Source: an uncultured Clostridia bacterium | GTDB taxonomy: Bacteria > Bacillota > Clostridia > TANB77 > CAG-508 | Length of the DNA: 48,448 nucleotides | Assembly: GCA_934149165.1 (NCBI GenBank) | Contig: CAKPDY010000011.1 | Span: forward strand, 1-48,448 | Direction: 5' to 3' | Position numbers and translations under genes: made by a program | Notes under the pieces: model-generated | The model's input: only the letters and a program-made list of their open reading frames with translations | Databases searched by the model: none | Told to the model about the DNA's origin: nothing | Shown: positions 10,501-19,497 of the stretch, one piece after another | Layout of the letters: every line of letters starts with the position of its first letter | How positions within the stretch are numbered: position 1 is the first letter of the stretch

Positions 10501-10643
10501 CTAACATCAATAGTCTCCAATACTTGTTCGTTTTGTTTTAACAAAAATTCAATTTTATCCATTACAACTTGTCTTTCATACGAACTGTTTATTTTAGCTT
10601 CATCTAACATTTTATTAACTTTTTTTTCATATACAATATCCAT
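7515..10643 (-). CDS. Large protein (1042 aa) with HD phosphohydrolase domain
   Basis: The N-terminal two thirds match nothing I know. They are helical and charged, with a central segment (about residues 300-560) containing MIQGDYKIAS, HAPVRGAQLGFTDFDEKSL and WDMASCRFAEDM. The C-terminal third holds an HD domain: HGQKHINNV at about 740, the HD pair in KYHDVGRDG at about 776, a downstream SYHEV, and KDADAVDR at about 880. These are the metal ligands and aspartates expected of a metal-dependent phosphohydrolase, possibly acting on nucleotides or cyclic nucleotides. No signal peptide or membrane helix is apparent. It lies 22 bp after the 943 aa gene and 60 bp before the 146 aa gene, so all are probably one operon. 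The substrate is unknown. Confidence 0.8.
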   Translation of the reverse strand: MDIVYEKKVNKMLDEAKINSSYERQVVMDKIEFLLKQNEQVLETIDVRILAPYYNDLSNFLSMLTVYPEVQNQIATLSVEQYKLFATIVNEMDKNDLDWISVAEDYLFNIKSGEYYELFLDKSMKDKIDNLYQKSNSNIINKKDADELEQITALLTNKNFFKIQKYSDIKNFNVNKKYNDLLIGNIKDEYYEKLDKIDKYKHVILLKQFGHGLDSAKFMMDRYGNDYKQMMELIEKENDKEIYDFVTQNKKINDINEIKSEIERIKGENQAVKQYMTALKSIIDTKDLNILKNYYTKINNKNTMNVSYRMDSTLRKFFARERNKELYIPKDSDKIQIDSQNVYMIQGDYKIASTSLKSYSDALDWDCKLLKNHGLCTVLTANNNMNHAPVRGAQLGFTDFDEKSLLASAPWDMASCRFAEDMNIAKARTKGEKADIKFYLTNGIINRTRRRHNENLDERRELNSKKIDENNGKYKKQPSYVVYEAEPSLNNYILDNNEILTSENLKKYLDFNKYSNKYYRAGVVENYAKSDSCWKESIDESKKRNVNIVIIDRTYNAIRERLKIDDLEKQFLNFDKNQLESSPEKVQDFLKLMERIIVESENNRAGNNIRNDNNELVHKEIREKLFSKEIMNNRLEKIENKIKTLDINVQKQCYQQLKIITMNELEKYKHAYFEYDPGYDLQQYLEKKIIEELPPRNININNMLEEVDPITGKKGGEIIGEAIGDIKELDEYPSHSSSIHGQKHINNVVLFSYLIAKGEKQLVGDDLDLVIQAAKYHDVGRDGIWNGLGDGNREDGDEVKHANPSALAAEFYMNKEKNKDGSKKYNEQQIAMVQTAISYHEVNEKNHNEFNEEVFEQLCDKYNVDKKNNNVAKLICIYLKDADAVDRTRFMQDYEEDRNTIPEHRRYERRFYDGLDISYLRAPTSFYIVDEARKIHKEYLRKGCEQVFDEHGNYLENVSPKISIPEILKPYEYSIKNKTKDINNKGKIKKFLNDKQKEEEQEELKEFSKIYYDMDKSLLAKLRRRGKQILEKIRYVGKEKTR

Positions 10644-10665
10644 TTTTAATTTTTTCTCCTTTGTT

Positions 10666-13497
10666 TTATCTGCTTATATCATCATCTATATCTTTTATTT
10701 CTGTTGTAACATCATTTTCCTCTTCTTTTCTTTTTGTATTATATATTTGTTTATCTTCTTTTTTAGATTTTCCTTTAAAATTAACTTTATTGCTTTCTGG
10801 TTGTGGATTATAATTTCTTGGTTTTTCTTTATTTTCTTTTGCATTTGATTTTGTATCTCTTACATTTTCAAAGAACATTGTAATTGCGTCCATAACAGTT
10901 GCTCCTTTCTTAATTTCATCTGCTATATTTAATGCCTTTACTATTCTAGGATTATCTACTAATTCAGTTACTTTTTCTACTTTTGTCATTAATTGTTCTG
11001 GTCCATATAGAATTGTTTCAGAACCATTATTAATCATCTCTTCACCAGGCATTGTTATAAAATCTGAATGTCCTTTAGTAACATGTTTAACTGTATGAGT
11101 ACCAACTTGAACACTATCTAATAATGAATCTTGTGAATTATTAATAATGTTTTGTATTTCATCATGTGTTGAATTCCATCCATTTGCAATTCCTGTTTGT
11201 GATCTTGATTTCCAGAAATCTAATCCATCAGACATTTCTGCAATCATTTTTTGTTGTTCTTCAAATGAATTACATTTTAATACTTTATTAACTAAATCTT
11301 GTGCTGTTACATCATTTCCTGCTTGTTTTTGTAAAGCCGCTAATATATCAAATAAATTTGCATTATCAGAAATTGTACCTTCAGATAATAATTCTTTTGG
11401 AATAACTCCTGAAGTAATTTTTGAAGAGTCAAAACCATTTGCATCAGATAATGATACAACTTTACCATTAATTTTTTGTGCAGCACCACGGAAGAAATCC
11501 ATATTTTCCATAACTCCTGTATCTCCTGCATTATTATATGCATATGAAATACTATTATCTTTACTATTTTTCATTATATTTTTAATTGAAAATTGATCAA
11601 GCAATTTTTCTTGTGATGATATTTTTGTTACATAATCTGGAACTTCTTCAGTTGTAACAACAGATTTCACCCATTCATGACCTTGTTGTGTTTGAGCTTT
11701 TGGAGCTGCTTCTGCAAATACAACATTTTCTTTCACTTCTTGCACTTTACAATGTTCTAACATCCAATCTTTTATACGTGGACCAACAAATTTATGTATT
11801 CCAACATTTCCAATAGCCTTAATTCCTGTTATTGTTCTTGTAACATTTGCTTTATTAGCTCTATCATGTTGATTATATGATATTGCATCTGTTTGAACAA
11901 CTTCTCTAGTATTTATTTTTCCATCTTTTATTAATTCTTGTAATTTAGGACTTGTTAATATTTTTTGTTTCATTTGTTCTGTTTCTTTTTCAGCTCTTTC
12001 AATCTCATTTATTTTCATTGCATTTTCAGGACTCAATGGTTTTATATATAATGCATTTTTCATGTTTTTTAAATCATCTATATGTTTATCCATTGCTTCT
12101 AACTTATCTGAAAAGTAATTTGCTTTTGCCTTTTCAGTAAAAGATTTCTTAATGTCTTGATATCCAGCCTCTAAAACAGCTGCATTTCCTTCTTTATAAT
12201 TTACTAATGCCTTAAATCTTGCTTTAAATAAAGTTCTTATTGGTTGAGGATTCTTACCTTCTGCCTGTAATTTTTTAGTTTCTTGATTAATGAAATAGTC
12301 TTTTCTTGCCTCATACCTATGTGCTGGCTTATTACTATATATTCCAGAATCTGTTTTAGCTATTTTTCCATATAATTTAGAAACTGGTTTTCCTATTCCT
12401 CTATATACAATTGCTCCAACATTTCTTACTCCTAATGGAATATTAACTAATGCATGTCCAATTTTCTTTAAAACATTTGGTTCTGTTCTTACTGCTAAAT
12501 AATTTACTTTTTCACCATATTTTCCTAATGTTACTAAATTATTTTTTGTTGATATATATCTGTTATATGAATAATTTTTTGTATCTATATAAGCTTTGTC
12601 TTCTTGCATTTCTCTTATTGAGTTATAAACTGATTCTCCTTGTGCAGCTCTTGCTAATCTTTCTGATTTTTCTTCATATAATTCTAATTGTAATATTTTT
12701 AAATCATTTTCTTTGTCAGGATAAAAATTAATAACTTCTTTTCCTGTTACAGGATCTTTTTGCAAATTTTGTTTAAATCTTCTCATTGCTGCATTATATG
12801 CTCTTTCTTTGTTCTTATCCCCATAATATTTATCAATCATATCCGATAAATAGTTTTCAATGTTTTTACCTAATAAATAATCTTCTGGTTTTTTATCAAA
12901 TTTAAATGAATAATCGTTTTGTTTATTATATAGATTATTTCCATTGTATGGCATATTTCCATTATTATAGTAGTTGTTCATACCATAATACTGTGTGTTT
13001 TGAACATTGTTTTGGCTTTTATTCATGTTGTATTGTATATTTTGAACATTATTTTGACTTTTACTCATACTGTATTGTGTATGTGTATCACTACTTTTTG
13101 GTGTTTTATTTAAGTTTACATTTTTATTATCATTTTGATTGTCTTTATCCAAATTTACCTTTTGATTATTCTTATTTAGATTGTCTTTATCCAAATTCAC
13201 CTTTTGATTATTTTTATTTTGATTGTCTTTATCTAAGTTTACCTTTTGGTTACTTTTATTTTGATTATTTTGTAATGGATCATTTACTTTAATATTATAT
13301 CTTTTGCCTATTTTTAATAATACTCTTGTTGACAAAGCAATTCTTTCAGTATAAGTTAAACTTTCATCCTCTGTACGTAATATTGAACTTTTAACACTTC
13401 TTATATCTCTGTGTGATACCCCATTTTTTTTATACAATTCATCTAATAATTCTTGCAATGCTGCTTTTACTACTTTAGCTTTTTCATCATCATTCAT
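10666..13497 (-). CDS. Large repeat-containing protein (943 aa), unknown
   Basis: I do not recognise the family. Residues 1-75 form a small helical domain (KAALQELLDELYKK). Next comes an Asn/Gln/Lys-rich linker of four 14-residue repeats around NQ(N)NKxNQKVNLDKD, then a shorter repeat around KSQNNVQNxQY. From about residue 190 a long helical region follows, including an RNVGAIVYRGIGKP stretch that could touch membrane. The C-terminal third has coiled and mixed segments and ends in a charged tail. No signal peptide is visible. The 5' end faces dxs, and the gene starts the run 943-1042-146-51 aa. The Asn-rich linker and the large size suggest a scaffold or surface/effector protein, but nothing in the sequence assigns a function. 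Confidence 0.75.
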   Translation of the reverse strand: MNDDEKAKVVKAALQELLDELYKKNGVSHRDIRSVKSSILRTEDESLTYTERIALSTRVLLKIGKRYNIKVNDPLQNNQNKSNQKVNLDKDNQNKNNQKVNLDKDNLNKNNQKVNLDKDNQNDNKNVNLNKTPKSSDTHTQYSMSKSQNNVQNIQYNMNKSQNNVQNTQYYGMNNYYNNGNMPYNGNNLYNKQNDYSFKFDKKPEDYLLGKNIENYLSDMIDKYYGDKNKERAYNAAMRRFKQNLQKDPVTGKEVINFYPDKENDLKILQLELYEEKSERLARAAQGESVYNSIREMQEDKAYIDTKNYSYNRYISTKNNLVTLGKYGEKVNYLAVRTEPNVLKKIGHALVNIPLGVRNVGAIVYRGIGKPVSKLYGKIAKTDSGIYSNKPAHRYEARKDYFINQETKKLQAEGKNPQPIRTLFKARFKALVNYKEGNAAVLEAGYQDIKKSFTEKAKANYFSDKLEAMDKHIDDLKNMKNALYIKPLSPENAMKINEIERAEKETEQMKQKILTSPKLQELIKDGKINTREVVQTDAISYNQHDRANKANVTRTITGIKAIGNVGIHKFVGPRIKDWMLEHCKVQEVKENVVFAEAAPKAQTQQGHEWVKSVVTTEEVPDYVTKISSQEKLLDQFSIKNIMKNSKDNSISYAYNNAGDTGVMENMDFFRGAAQKINGKVVSLSDANGFDSSKITSGVIPKELLSEGTISDNANLFDILAALQKQAGNDVTAQDLVNKVLKCNSFEEQQKMIAEMSDGLDFWKSRSQTGIANGWNSTHDEIQNIINNSQDSLLDSVQVGTHTVKHVTKGHSDFITMPGEEMINNGSETILYGPEQLMTKVEKVTELVDNPRIVKALNIADEIKKGATVMDAITMFFENVRDTKSNAKENKEKPRNYNPQPESNKVNFKGKSKKEDKQIYNTKRKEEENDVTTEIKDIDDDISR
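13110..13275 (-). repeat. In-frame 42-bp tandem repeats in the 943 aa gene
   Basis: About four copies of a 42-bp unit encode the 14-residue repeat ending KVNLDKD. The copies nearest the 5' end are almost identical and the last is degenerate. Such repeats often vary in number between strains. Confidence 0.8.
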
Positions 13498-13615
13498 TTA
13501 TATACTCCTCCTTAATTTAATATATATTTTACAACTTAATACTATTATATCAAATTTACATATCCAATTCAAGTTTAATATAATTTTTTTGCAATAATTA
13601 TGTAAAATTTCTTTT

Positions 13616-15499
13616 CTATAATTGTTTAATAAAAATCTTTAGACTATTAGCTATACTTTTCGCATCTAATCCATATAATTTTTCCAACTCTTCCACTGTC
13701 CCATGTTGTACAAATACATCATCATACCCATAACATTTAACACAAACATTTTCAATTTTACATTGATTAACCAATTCTATAACTTTGCTTCCTAATCCAC
13801 CTTTTAAAATTCCATCTTCTATTGTAATAACATTTTTGGTTTTTCTAATAGACCTTTCTATCTCTATATTATCAAATGGTTTTAAAAACCTAGCATTTAT
13901 AATTTCACAATCTATATTCTGTTTTTCCAAGATATTACTCACTTCAACAGCTCTTCCTACCATTTTTCCAATTGCAATAATTGTTAAATCTTTTCCTTCT
14001 CTAATTATTTCAGATTTTCCAAGCTTAATATTATCACACTTACTAAATTTAGTATTTCCTTCTCCACCTCTTGGATATCTTATTACAACTGGAGAATTTA
14101 AATTAATTGCAAATTCAAGCATTTTTTCTAATTCTTCAAAATTTTTAGGTGCCATTATTGTTAAATTAGGAATTAACGAAAAAAAAGCCATATCAAATAT
14201 CCCCTGATGTGTTTCTCCATCATTTCCAACAATTCCAGCTCTATCTGCACACATTACAACAGGTAAATTTTGAATACATATATCATGAATTACTTGGTCA
14301 AATGCTCTTTGATAAAAAGATGAATATATTGGTACTACTGGTATAAATCCTTTTTTTGCAAATCCTGCTGCCATACTTAATGCATGCTGTTCTGCAATTC
14401 CAACATCAAAAATTCTTGATGGAAATTTTTGTTTAAATATTTTTAATCCAGTTCCTTCTATCATTGCTGCAGAAATTGCAACAATTTTTTCATTTTTTTC
14501 AGATAATTCTACCAACTTATTTCCAAAAATTTTAGAATAATCTTCTTTTTTTTCTACAAGTACATTACCTGTTTCTACATCAAAACTAGCAGTACTATGA
14601 AATTTATCTGGAGTTTCTTCTGCAAATTTATATCCTTTTCCCTTTTTAGTAACAACATGTATTAAAACCGGTCCTTCAATAGTTTTACTTATATTTAAAA
14701 TACTTTCAAGTTTTTCTAAATCATGACCATCAACAGGTCCTAAATATGTAAATCCAATATCTTCATAATACATTTTTTTAATGAAAATTTGTTTTACTCC
14801 ACTTTTCACTCTTTGTATTAACTTTACAGTTTTCTTCCCTAAAACAGGTATTTTATATATCATTTTTTTTATATTACTATTAGTTTTTGTATAAAATTTT
14901 TTAGTTCTTAACTTATTTAAAAAAAATGTAATTCCACCAACATTTTTAGAAATGCTCATTTCATTATCATTTAAAATAACTGTTATATTAGCACCACTAG
15001 TTCCAGCATCATTTAATGCTTCTTGAGCCATTCCTCCAGTTAAGGCACCATCTCCTATTACTGCAACAACTCTGTCATCTTTATTTTCTAACTTATTAAC
15101 CCTTGCCATACCTAAAGCAACTGAAATTGATGTACTACTATGACCTGTATTAAAAGAATCAAATTCTGATTCAGATGTTTTTGGAAAACCTGCAATTCCA
15201 TTTATTTTTCTTAATGTATTAAATTCATTTTTACGTCCTGTTAGTATTTTATGTACATATGTCTGATGTCCAACATCCCAAATTATTGCATCTTTTGGAG
15301 TATTAAATACTGAATGTATAGCAATTGTAAGCTCTACAACTCCTAAGTTTGAAGCTAAATGTCCTCCATTTTTGGAAACAACATCTATTATAAGTTTTCT
15401 TATTTCATTTGATAATTCTTTTTTTTCACAAATATTCAAATTTCTTAAATCTGATATATCATTTATTTTTTCTAACACTTTTCCCACTTTTAGCAACAT
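13616..15499 (-). CDS. dxs: 1-deoxy-D-xylulose-5-phosphate synthase
   Basis: This enzyme condenses pyruvate and glyceraldehyde-3-phosphate, using thiamine diphosphate, to start the MEP isoprenoid pathway. The N-terminal module has WDVGHQTYVHK, the metal/ThDP-binding GDGALTGGMAQEALNDAG and the NDNEMSISKNVGG segment. The transketolase-like pyrimidine domain has DVGIAEQHALSMAAGFA, and the C-terminal domain has the EDGILKGGLGS motif. The length of 627 aa is normal. The gene starts at an ATG behind an AGGAA-type site. It shares orientation with eno but a strong hairpin lies between them. Confidence 0.97.
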   Translation of the reverse strand: MLLKVGKVLEKINDISDLRNLNICEKKELSNEIRKLIIDVVSKNGGHLASNLGVVELTIAIHSVFNTPKDAIIWDVGHQTYVHKILTGRKNEFNTLRKINGIAGFPKTSESEFDSFNTGHSSTSISVALGMARVNKLENKDDRVVAVIGDGALTGGMAQEALNDAGTSGANITVILNDNEMSISKNVGGITFFLNKLRTKKFYTKTNSNIKKMIYKIPVLGKKTVKLIQRVKSGVKQIFIKKMYYEDIGFTYLGPVDGHDLEKLESILNISKTIEGPVLIHVVTKKGKGYKFAEETPDKFHSTASFDVETGNVLVEKKEDYSKIFGNKLVELSEKNEKIVAISAAMIEGTGLKIFKQKFPSRIFDVGIAEQHALSMAAGFAKKGFIPVVPIYSSFYQRAFDQVIHDICIQNLPVVMCADRAGIVGNDGETHQGIFDMAFFSLIPNLTIMAPKNFEELEKMLEFAINLNSPVVIRYPRGGEGNTKFSKCDNIKLGKSEIIREGKDLTIIAIGKMVGRAVEVSNILEKQNIDCEIINARFLKPFDNIEIERSIRKTKNVITIEDGILKGGLGSKVIELVNQCKIENVCVKCYGYDDVFVQHGTVEELEKLYGLDAKSIANSLKIFIKQL

Positions 15500-15626
15500 T
15501 CCTTTCTAAATGATTACATGAAATTGTATTAAAAATATCTTTTATTTTTATATCATAAAACAAATTAAAAGTCTATTATAAAATAACATATTTTGAACTA
15601 ATAATATTAAATAACATCGCTAAATG

Positions 15627-15669
15627 AAATAGATATCACAAAAATGTAATATTTTTGTAATATCTATTT
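15627..15669 (-). terminator. eno: Terminator after enolase
   Basis: A 19-bp stem with a single G-U-type mismatch (15627-15645 and 15651-15669) and a 5-base loop lies 10 bp beyond the enolase stop that is reached only after the frame shift. Its position fits the extended enolase gene. Confidence 0.7.
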
Positions 15670-15678
15670 ACTGTTTAC

Positions 15679-16948
15679 TTATTCCCTCATATCATCTTCA
15701 ATTTTCAACAATCTGTTATATTTTGCAACTCTATCAGTTCTACAAGGAGCACCTGTTTTTATTTGACCACAATTTACTGCAACAGCTAAATCTGCAATAA
15801 AAGTATCTTCTGTTTCTCCGTGAACGATGTGATACAATCACACCATATCCTTTACTTCGTGCAAATTCAATAGTTTGAAGTGTTTCACTTAATGTTCCTA
15901 TTTGATTTAATTTTATTAAAATACTATTTGCAACTTTTTTATTAACACCTTTTATAAGTCTTTTTAAATTAGTAACAAATAAATCATCACCAACTAATTG
16001 AACTCTATTACCCATAATTTCTGTTAATTTTTTCCATGTTTCCCAATCTTCTTCTGCTAATCCATCTTCAATGGAAACTATAGGATATTTTACAGTTAAA
16101 TCATTTAAATATTGCACCATTTCATCTGGAGTTTTAAATATATTACTTTTCCAAAAATAATATCCATTTTTTCCTATTTTTTTTGCTTCTTCATACATTT
16201 CTGTACTTGCTATATCTAAAGCAATTGCTATATCTTTTTTAGGTTCATATCCAGCTTCTTTTATAGCTTGTATAATTATCTCAATAGCTTGTTCATCATT
16301 TTCTAAATTTGGAGCAAATCCACCTTCATCACCAACAGATGTTATATGATTATTTCTTTTTAATATACTTTTTAATGTATGATAAACTTTCACACCCATT
16401 TCCATACATTGCTTGAAATTTGTAGCTCCAACTGGTACAATCATAAATTCTTGTATACTTATATTATTATCTGAATGTTTTCCTCCATTTAATATATTCA
16501 TCATTGGAACTGGCATTTTTTTTGCATTTATTCCACCTAAATAATTATATAAACTAACACCAAGTGCATTTGCACTAGCTCTTGCAACTGCAAGTGAAAC
16601 GCCCAACATTGCATTTGCCCCTAATTTTGATTTATTTTCTGTTCCATCAATCCATATAAGTTTTTTATCTATTTCTAATTGATTAAAAGCATTTGCTCCT
16701 TCTAATGATTTTGCAATCATTTCATTTACATTTTTTACTGCATTTTTTACTCCTTTTCCCATATATCTATTTTTATCATTATCACGTAATTCCAATGCTT
16801 CAAAACTTCCTGTTGATGCCCCAGATGGTACCATAGCTTGACCTATGCTTCCATCTTCTAACATTACCTCTACCATAACTGTAGGATTTCCTCTTGAATC
16901 TAACACTTCTAATCCTTTTATTTTTTCTATTTTCATACTTTTTTTCAT
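15679..16948 (-). CDS. eno: Enolase, read through a +1 shift at CGG
   Basis: Enolase converts 2-phosphoglycerate to phosphoenolpyruvate in glycolysis. The N-terminal part is textbook: LDSRGNPTV, PSGASTGSFEALELRD, the metal-binding SIEDGLAEEDW and the catalytic KLNQIGT. Codons 1-376 run in the first frame to VSHRS. There an in-frame CGG breaks it, and the zero frame would end after a nonsense tail. Skipping the C at 15820 restores GETEDT, the active-site GQIKTG, RVAKYN and the stop at 15679, giving 422 aa against about 430 in the family. The shifted part contains the conserved phosphate-binding loop and the active-site lysine, so a product without the shift should be dead. Start: ATG 7 bp after GGAGG. 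Confidence 0.95.
15817..15820 (-). other. eno: CGG +1 shift site in eno (TCA-C-GGA)
   Basis: The sense strand reads CGT TCA CGG AGA in the first frame. Homology requires CGT TCA then GGA GAA, the invariant Gly-Glu of the enolase loop. One extra base is present, either the C or the preceding A. Confidence 0.9.
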
Positions 16949-17037
16949 GCCTATACCTCCATTTACATTTTTTACCTATATTATGTATTTGTTTTCTATT
17001 ATTTATACATTTTTGAATTAACAGTTAATACCTTTTA

Positions 17038-17065
17038 TTGACAAATTAAATTTACATGTTAAAAT
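17038..17065 (+). promoter_or_regulatory. Sigma-A type promoter for the HAD gene
   Basis: TTGACA (17038-17043), a 16-base spacer and TAAAAT (17060-17065) precede an AGGAGG ribosome site at 17078-17083 and the ATG at 17089. The eno promoter should lie in the same divergent gap on the other strand. Confidence 0.7.
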
Positions 17066-17088
17066 AAATACAAAAATAGGAGGACCTT

Positions 17089-17823
17089 ATGATAAAAAAA
17101 ATAATATTTGATTTAGACAACACACTTATAAATTGGGAAGACACATATTTTACATATGCAGTAGAAAATACATGTAAAGATTTAAATATAACTTATTCAA
17201 ATAAAATTTTAGAACTAGTTATAAATTCTATAAATAATTATGAAAGCCTTTACAATAAATTCACAACAGAAAATTTAACAAAATTATTTAATAATATGGC
17301 ACAAGAAAATAGCATCAATTTTAAATTTACTGAAAATTTCACCAAAAAAATCTTATTTTACTTTTCATGTTGTATACCTAAACAAATTGATTCTAACATT
17401 TTAAATATATTAGATTATTTACATAAAAAATACGAATTAGTTATTTTAACAAATTGGTTTGAAAAAGAACAAGCTATAAGACTAAAAAATTCAGGATTAT
17501 TACCATATTTTACCAATGTTTATGGAACAGAAAAAATAAAAATAAAACCAAATACAGAAGCATTTCAAACAGCAATTGGAACATGTAAACCAGAAGAATG
17601 TATTATGATTGGTGATAATTTCTCAAGTGATATATTAGGTGCATTAAATAGTAACATTAATGCTATTTTTCTTAATAAAAAAAGTGTAGATTTTAATGAA
17701 CTTATACATAAAAACAATTTAGAAAAATTTTTAAACTCTAATATTACAAATACAATTTCAAAAAATAATAGCCCATTTGTTTTATGTATACAATCACTAA
17801 CCGAATTATTAAATATTTTATAA
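17089..17823 (+). CDS. HAD superfamily phosphatase (YjjG-like)
   Basis: This is a cytosolic HAD-type hydrolase, probably a phosphatase acting on nucleotides or sugar phosphates. Motif I is FDLDNTL (the Asp nucleophile and general acid, residues 7-11). A helical cap follows. Motif II is the Thr in VILTNW, motif III a Lys in the KIKP segment, and motif IV GDNFSSDILGA. The domain order resembles the YjjG pyrimidine nucleotidase subfamily, but the substrate is inferred only from similarity. At 244 aa its length is ordinary. It has its own strong promoter and is followed 59 bp later by a small co-directional gene. Confidence 0.88.
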   Translation: MIKKIIFDLDNTLINWEDTYFTYAVENTCKDLNITYSNKILELVINSINNYESLYNKFTTENLTKLFNNMAQENSINFKFTENFTKKILFYFSCCIPKQIDSNILNILDYLHKKYELVILTNWFEKEQAIRLKNSGLLPYFTNVYGTEKIKIKPNTEAFQTAIGTCKPEECIMIGDNFSSDILGALNSNINAIFLNKKSVDFNELIHKNNLEKFLNSNITNTISKNNSPFVLCIQSLTELLNIL

Positions 17824-17882
17824 TTATGGTTCACAAATACAAAATTTTCACATATATTTAATTTTAGGAGGTATATATTATT

Positions 17883-18179
17883 ATGGATGGATTATATGAA
17901 TTTAATATTCAATCACCAATGGGTAATATTAGAGCTTTAGTAAAATTAATTACCAATGGTAATACTCTAAGTGGTTTTATTGATGTTATGGGAAAGCGTA
18001 GTGAATTTAATAATGGATTTGTGAATGGAAATCAACTTTCTATTTCTGGAAAAATCTCTGCTGGAATAGCAAATATTCAATATGATATTTCTGGTAATGT
18101 TCAAGGAAATACACTTAATTTGGTTGCAAAAACTAATATGGGAAATTTTAATTTGCAAGGCACAAAAATTTCCAACTAA
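17883..18179 (+). CDS. Small beta-rich protein (98 aa), unknown
   Basis: The protein begins MDGLYEFNIQSPMGNIRALV and consists of alternating short strands with Gly/Asn turns (NGNTLSGFIDV, GNQLSISGKI, GNTLNLVAKT). This is a small beta-barrel or lipocalin-like pattern. It has no cysteine, membrane segment or catalytic motif. Similar stand-alone or oxidoreductase-fused domains occur in Clostridia as far as I remember, without a known reaction. An AGGAGG site lies 8 bp before the ATG. The gene ends at a strong bidirectional terminator shared with thyX. Ligand binding is a guess from the fold. Confidence 0.75.
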   Translation: MDGLYEFNIQSPMGNIRALVKLITNGNTLSGFIDVMGKRSEFNNGFVNGNQLSISGKISAGIANIQYDISGNVQGNTLNLVAKTNMGNFNLQGTKISN

Positions 18180-18201
18180 TATTTTAGAATATTAGTATTA
18201 A

Positions 18202-18246
18202 ATAAAGTTGGGATAAAAGTTATAAAACTTTTTATCCCAACTTTAT
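18202..18246. terminator. Bidirectional terminator between convergent genes
   Basis: A stem of about 19 bp (ATAAAGTTGGGATAAAAGT pairing with its complement up to 18246) around a short loop has A/T runs on both sides. It separates the plus-strand small gene from minus-strand thyX. Confidence 0.9.
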
Positions 18247-18263
18247 TTGTATATTAAAATTAA

Positions 18264-19412
18264 TTAAACAATTCTATCTAAAGCATTTTTAGCACCCCAT
18301 AAACAAGGTGAATTACAATGCCATTTAGGAAAAGTACATCTTGCACCTTTAGTATATGGTAATAAGTATTTATAAATTTCTTCATCACCATTTTCTTTAA
18401 CAGAATTAACATATTTATCAAGATTCTTTTTCGTCTGAATTGCAATTTCAAGTTGTGCTGCACCACATAATCTTTCCTGACATTTCATAACAAAGTTTTC
18501 AACAGTTCCTCTTTCATTTATATTAAGTAATAATCCTTGTGGAAATTCATTTTCTAAAGAAGAAATATCCTTTATCCACTCATCTTCCAGCTTACTTTCC
18601 TTTATTATAGGAGGAACAAAATACTGTAGCTTATCCATAAACGAAATTTCACAATATGTTGTTCTATGTCTTTGTGCTTGTGCTAATTGTGCAAAAGTAC
18701 CAACATAATTTATGCAATAATTCTCTCCAAATTCTTCCTTTCTAGCTCTTGTAGCAAATAAAGAAAATGTTCTTCCTTTTACATCTGAATTTAATTCTGG
18801 AACAATTAAATCTGAAATTTTTTCATTAAATTCAATAAAAACTTTTTTCAATTTTTTATTAAATTCTGTATCTTCTGCTGTTTTAACAAATTTTTCAAAC
18901 CAATGTGCAATATAATTTAATTGACCAAAACTTACAGTATATTCCATAATTGTAGCTGGTGTAAATACACTTATTAAATATCTTGCATTTTCCTGTGCAA
19001 GTTTTTTAGCTCTTTTTTCATCAATATTTGAATATTTAGACTGAATTTCATTTTTAAAAATTTCAATCCATTTCTCATATAACACTTTTTCTTTTTCAGA
19101 AGGTTCCATTTTAGTATACCTTGCTGATTTTTCTGATGTATTATAAATCTTTTCATTATTTAAAATCATTGCAAGAATTTTTGGAATTCCCTCTAATGCT
19201 AAATTATATGTTACATGACCAAATACACTATGATGACCTGATGCAAGTGTACCTTTTGCTCTTTTTTCAGTTTTAGATGAGTCTTCATTAAATAATACAT
19301 CTAAAGTATCTGGTAAATAGCATATTCCAGCTGATTTTCCCGAAAAATCTATTGCCTCCTCTTTAGACATTTTATAACCTACTTTTGTTGATGCAAGAAC
19401 TTTAATTTGCAT
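18264..19412 (-). CDS. ThyX-like flavin-dependent thymidylate synthase, two-domain form
   Basis: ThyX enzymes make dTMP from dUMP with FAD and methylene-THF. Two halves show ThyX features. The N-terminal half has HHSVFGHVTYNLALEG and the SARYTKM segment matching the family's SGRY motif, but the RHR that normally precedes it is replaced by NNEKIYNTSEK. The C-terminal half has AQAQRHRTTYCEISF, an RHR motif with six instead of seven residues before the Ser. At 382 aa it is longer than single-domain ThyX (about 220-250 aa) and looks like a tandem, partly degenerated arrangement. No thyA is in the window. The start ATG follows a GGAG-type site. Whether it synthesises dTMP or has diverged is open. 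Confidence 0.8.
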   Translation of the reverse strand: MQIKVLASTKVGYKMSKEEAIDFSGKSAGICYLPDTLDVLFNEDSSKTEKRAKGTLASGHHSVFGHVTYNLALEGIPKILAMILNNEKIYNTSEKSARYTKMEPSEKEKVLYEKWIEIFKNEIQSKYSNIDEKRAKKLAQENARYLISVFTPATIMEYTVSFGQLNYIAHWFEKFVKTAEDTEFNKKLKKVFIEFNEKISDLIVPELNSDVKGRTFSLFATRARKEEFGENYCINYVGTFAQLAQAQRHRTTYCEISFMDKLQYFVPPIIKESKLEDEWIKDISSLENEFPQGLLLNINERGTVENFVMKCQERLCGAAQLEIAIQTKKNLDKYVNSVKENGDEEIYKYLLPYTKGARCTFPKWHCNSPCLWGAKNALDRIV

Positions 19413-19497
19413 AATTTACCTCTCCTTTTTACAATATCTAATTTCTACATTTGCAGATTAGCTAAATTATATCATAAATTTTTCCTTTTTCAACATA

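Noticed and set aside
15679..16948. Reassignment of CGG to another amino acid
   Set aside because: Reading CGG as any single residue leaves the downstream frame wrong and the genes truncated; a shift of one base is needed.
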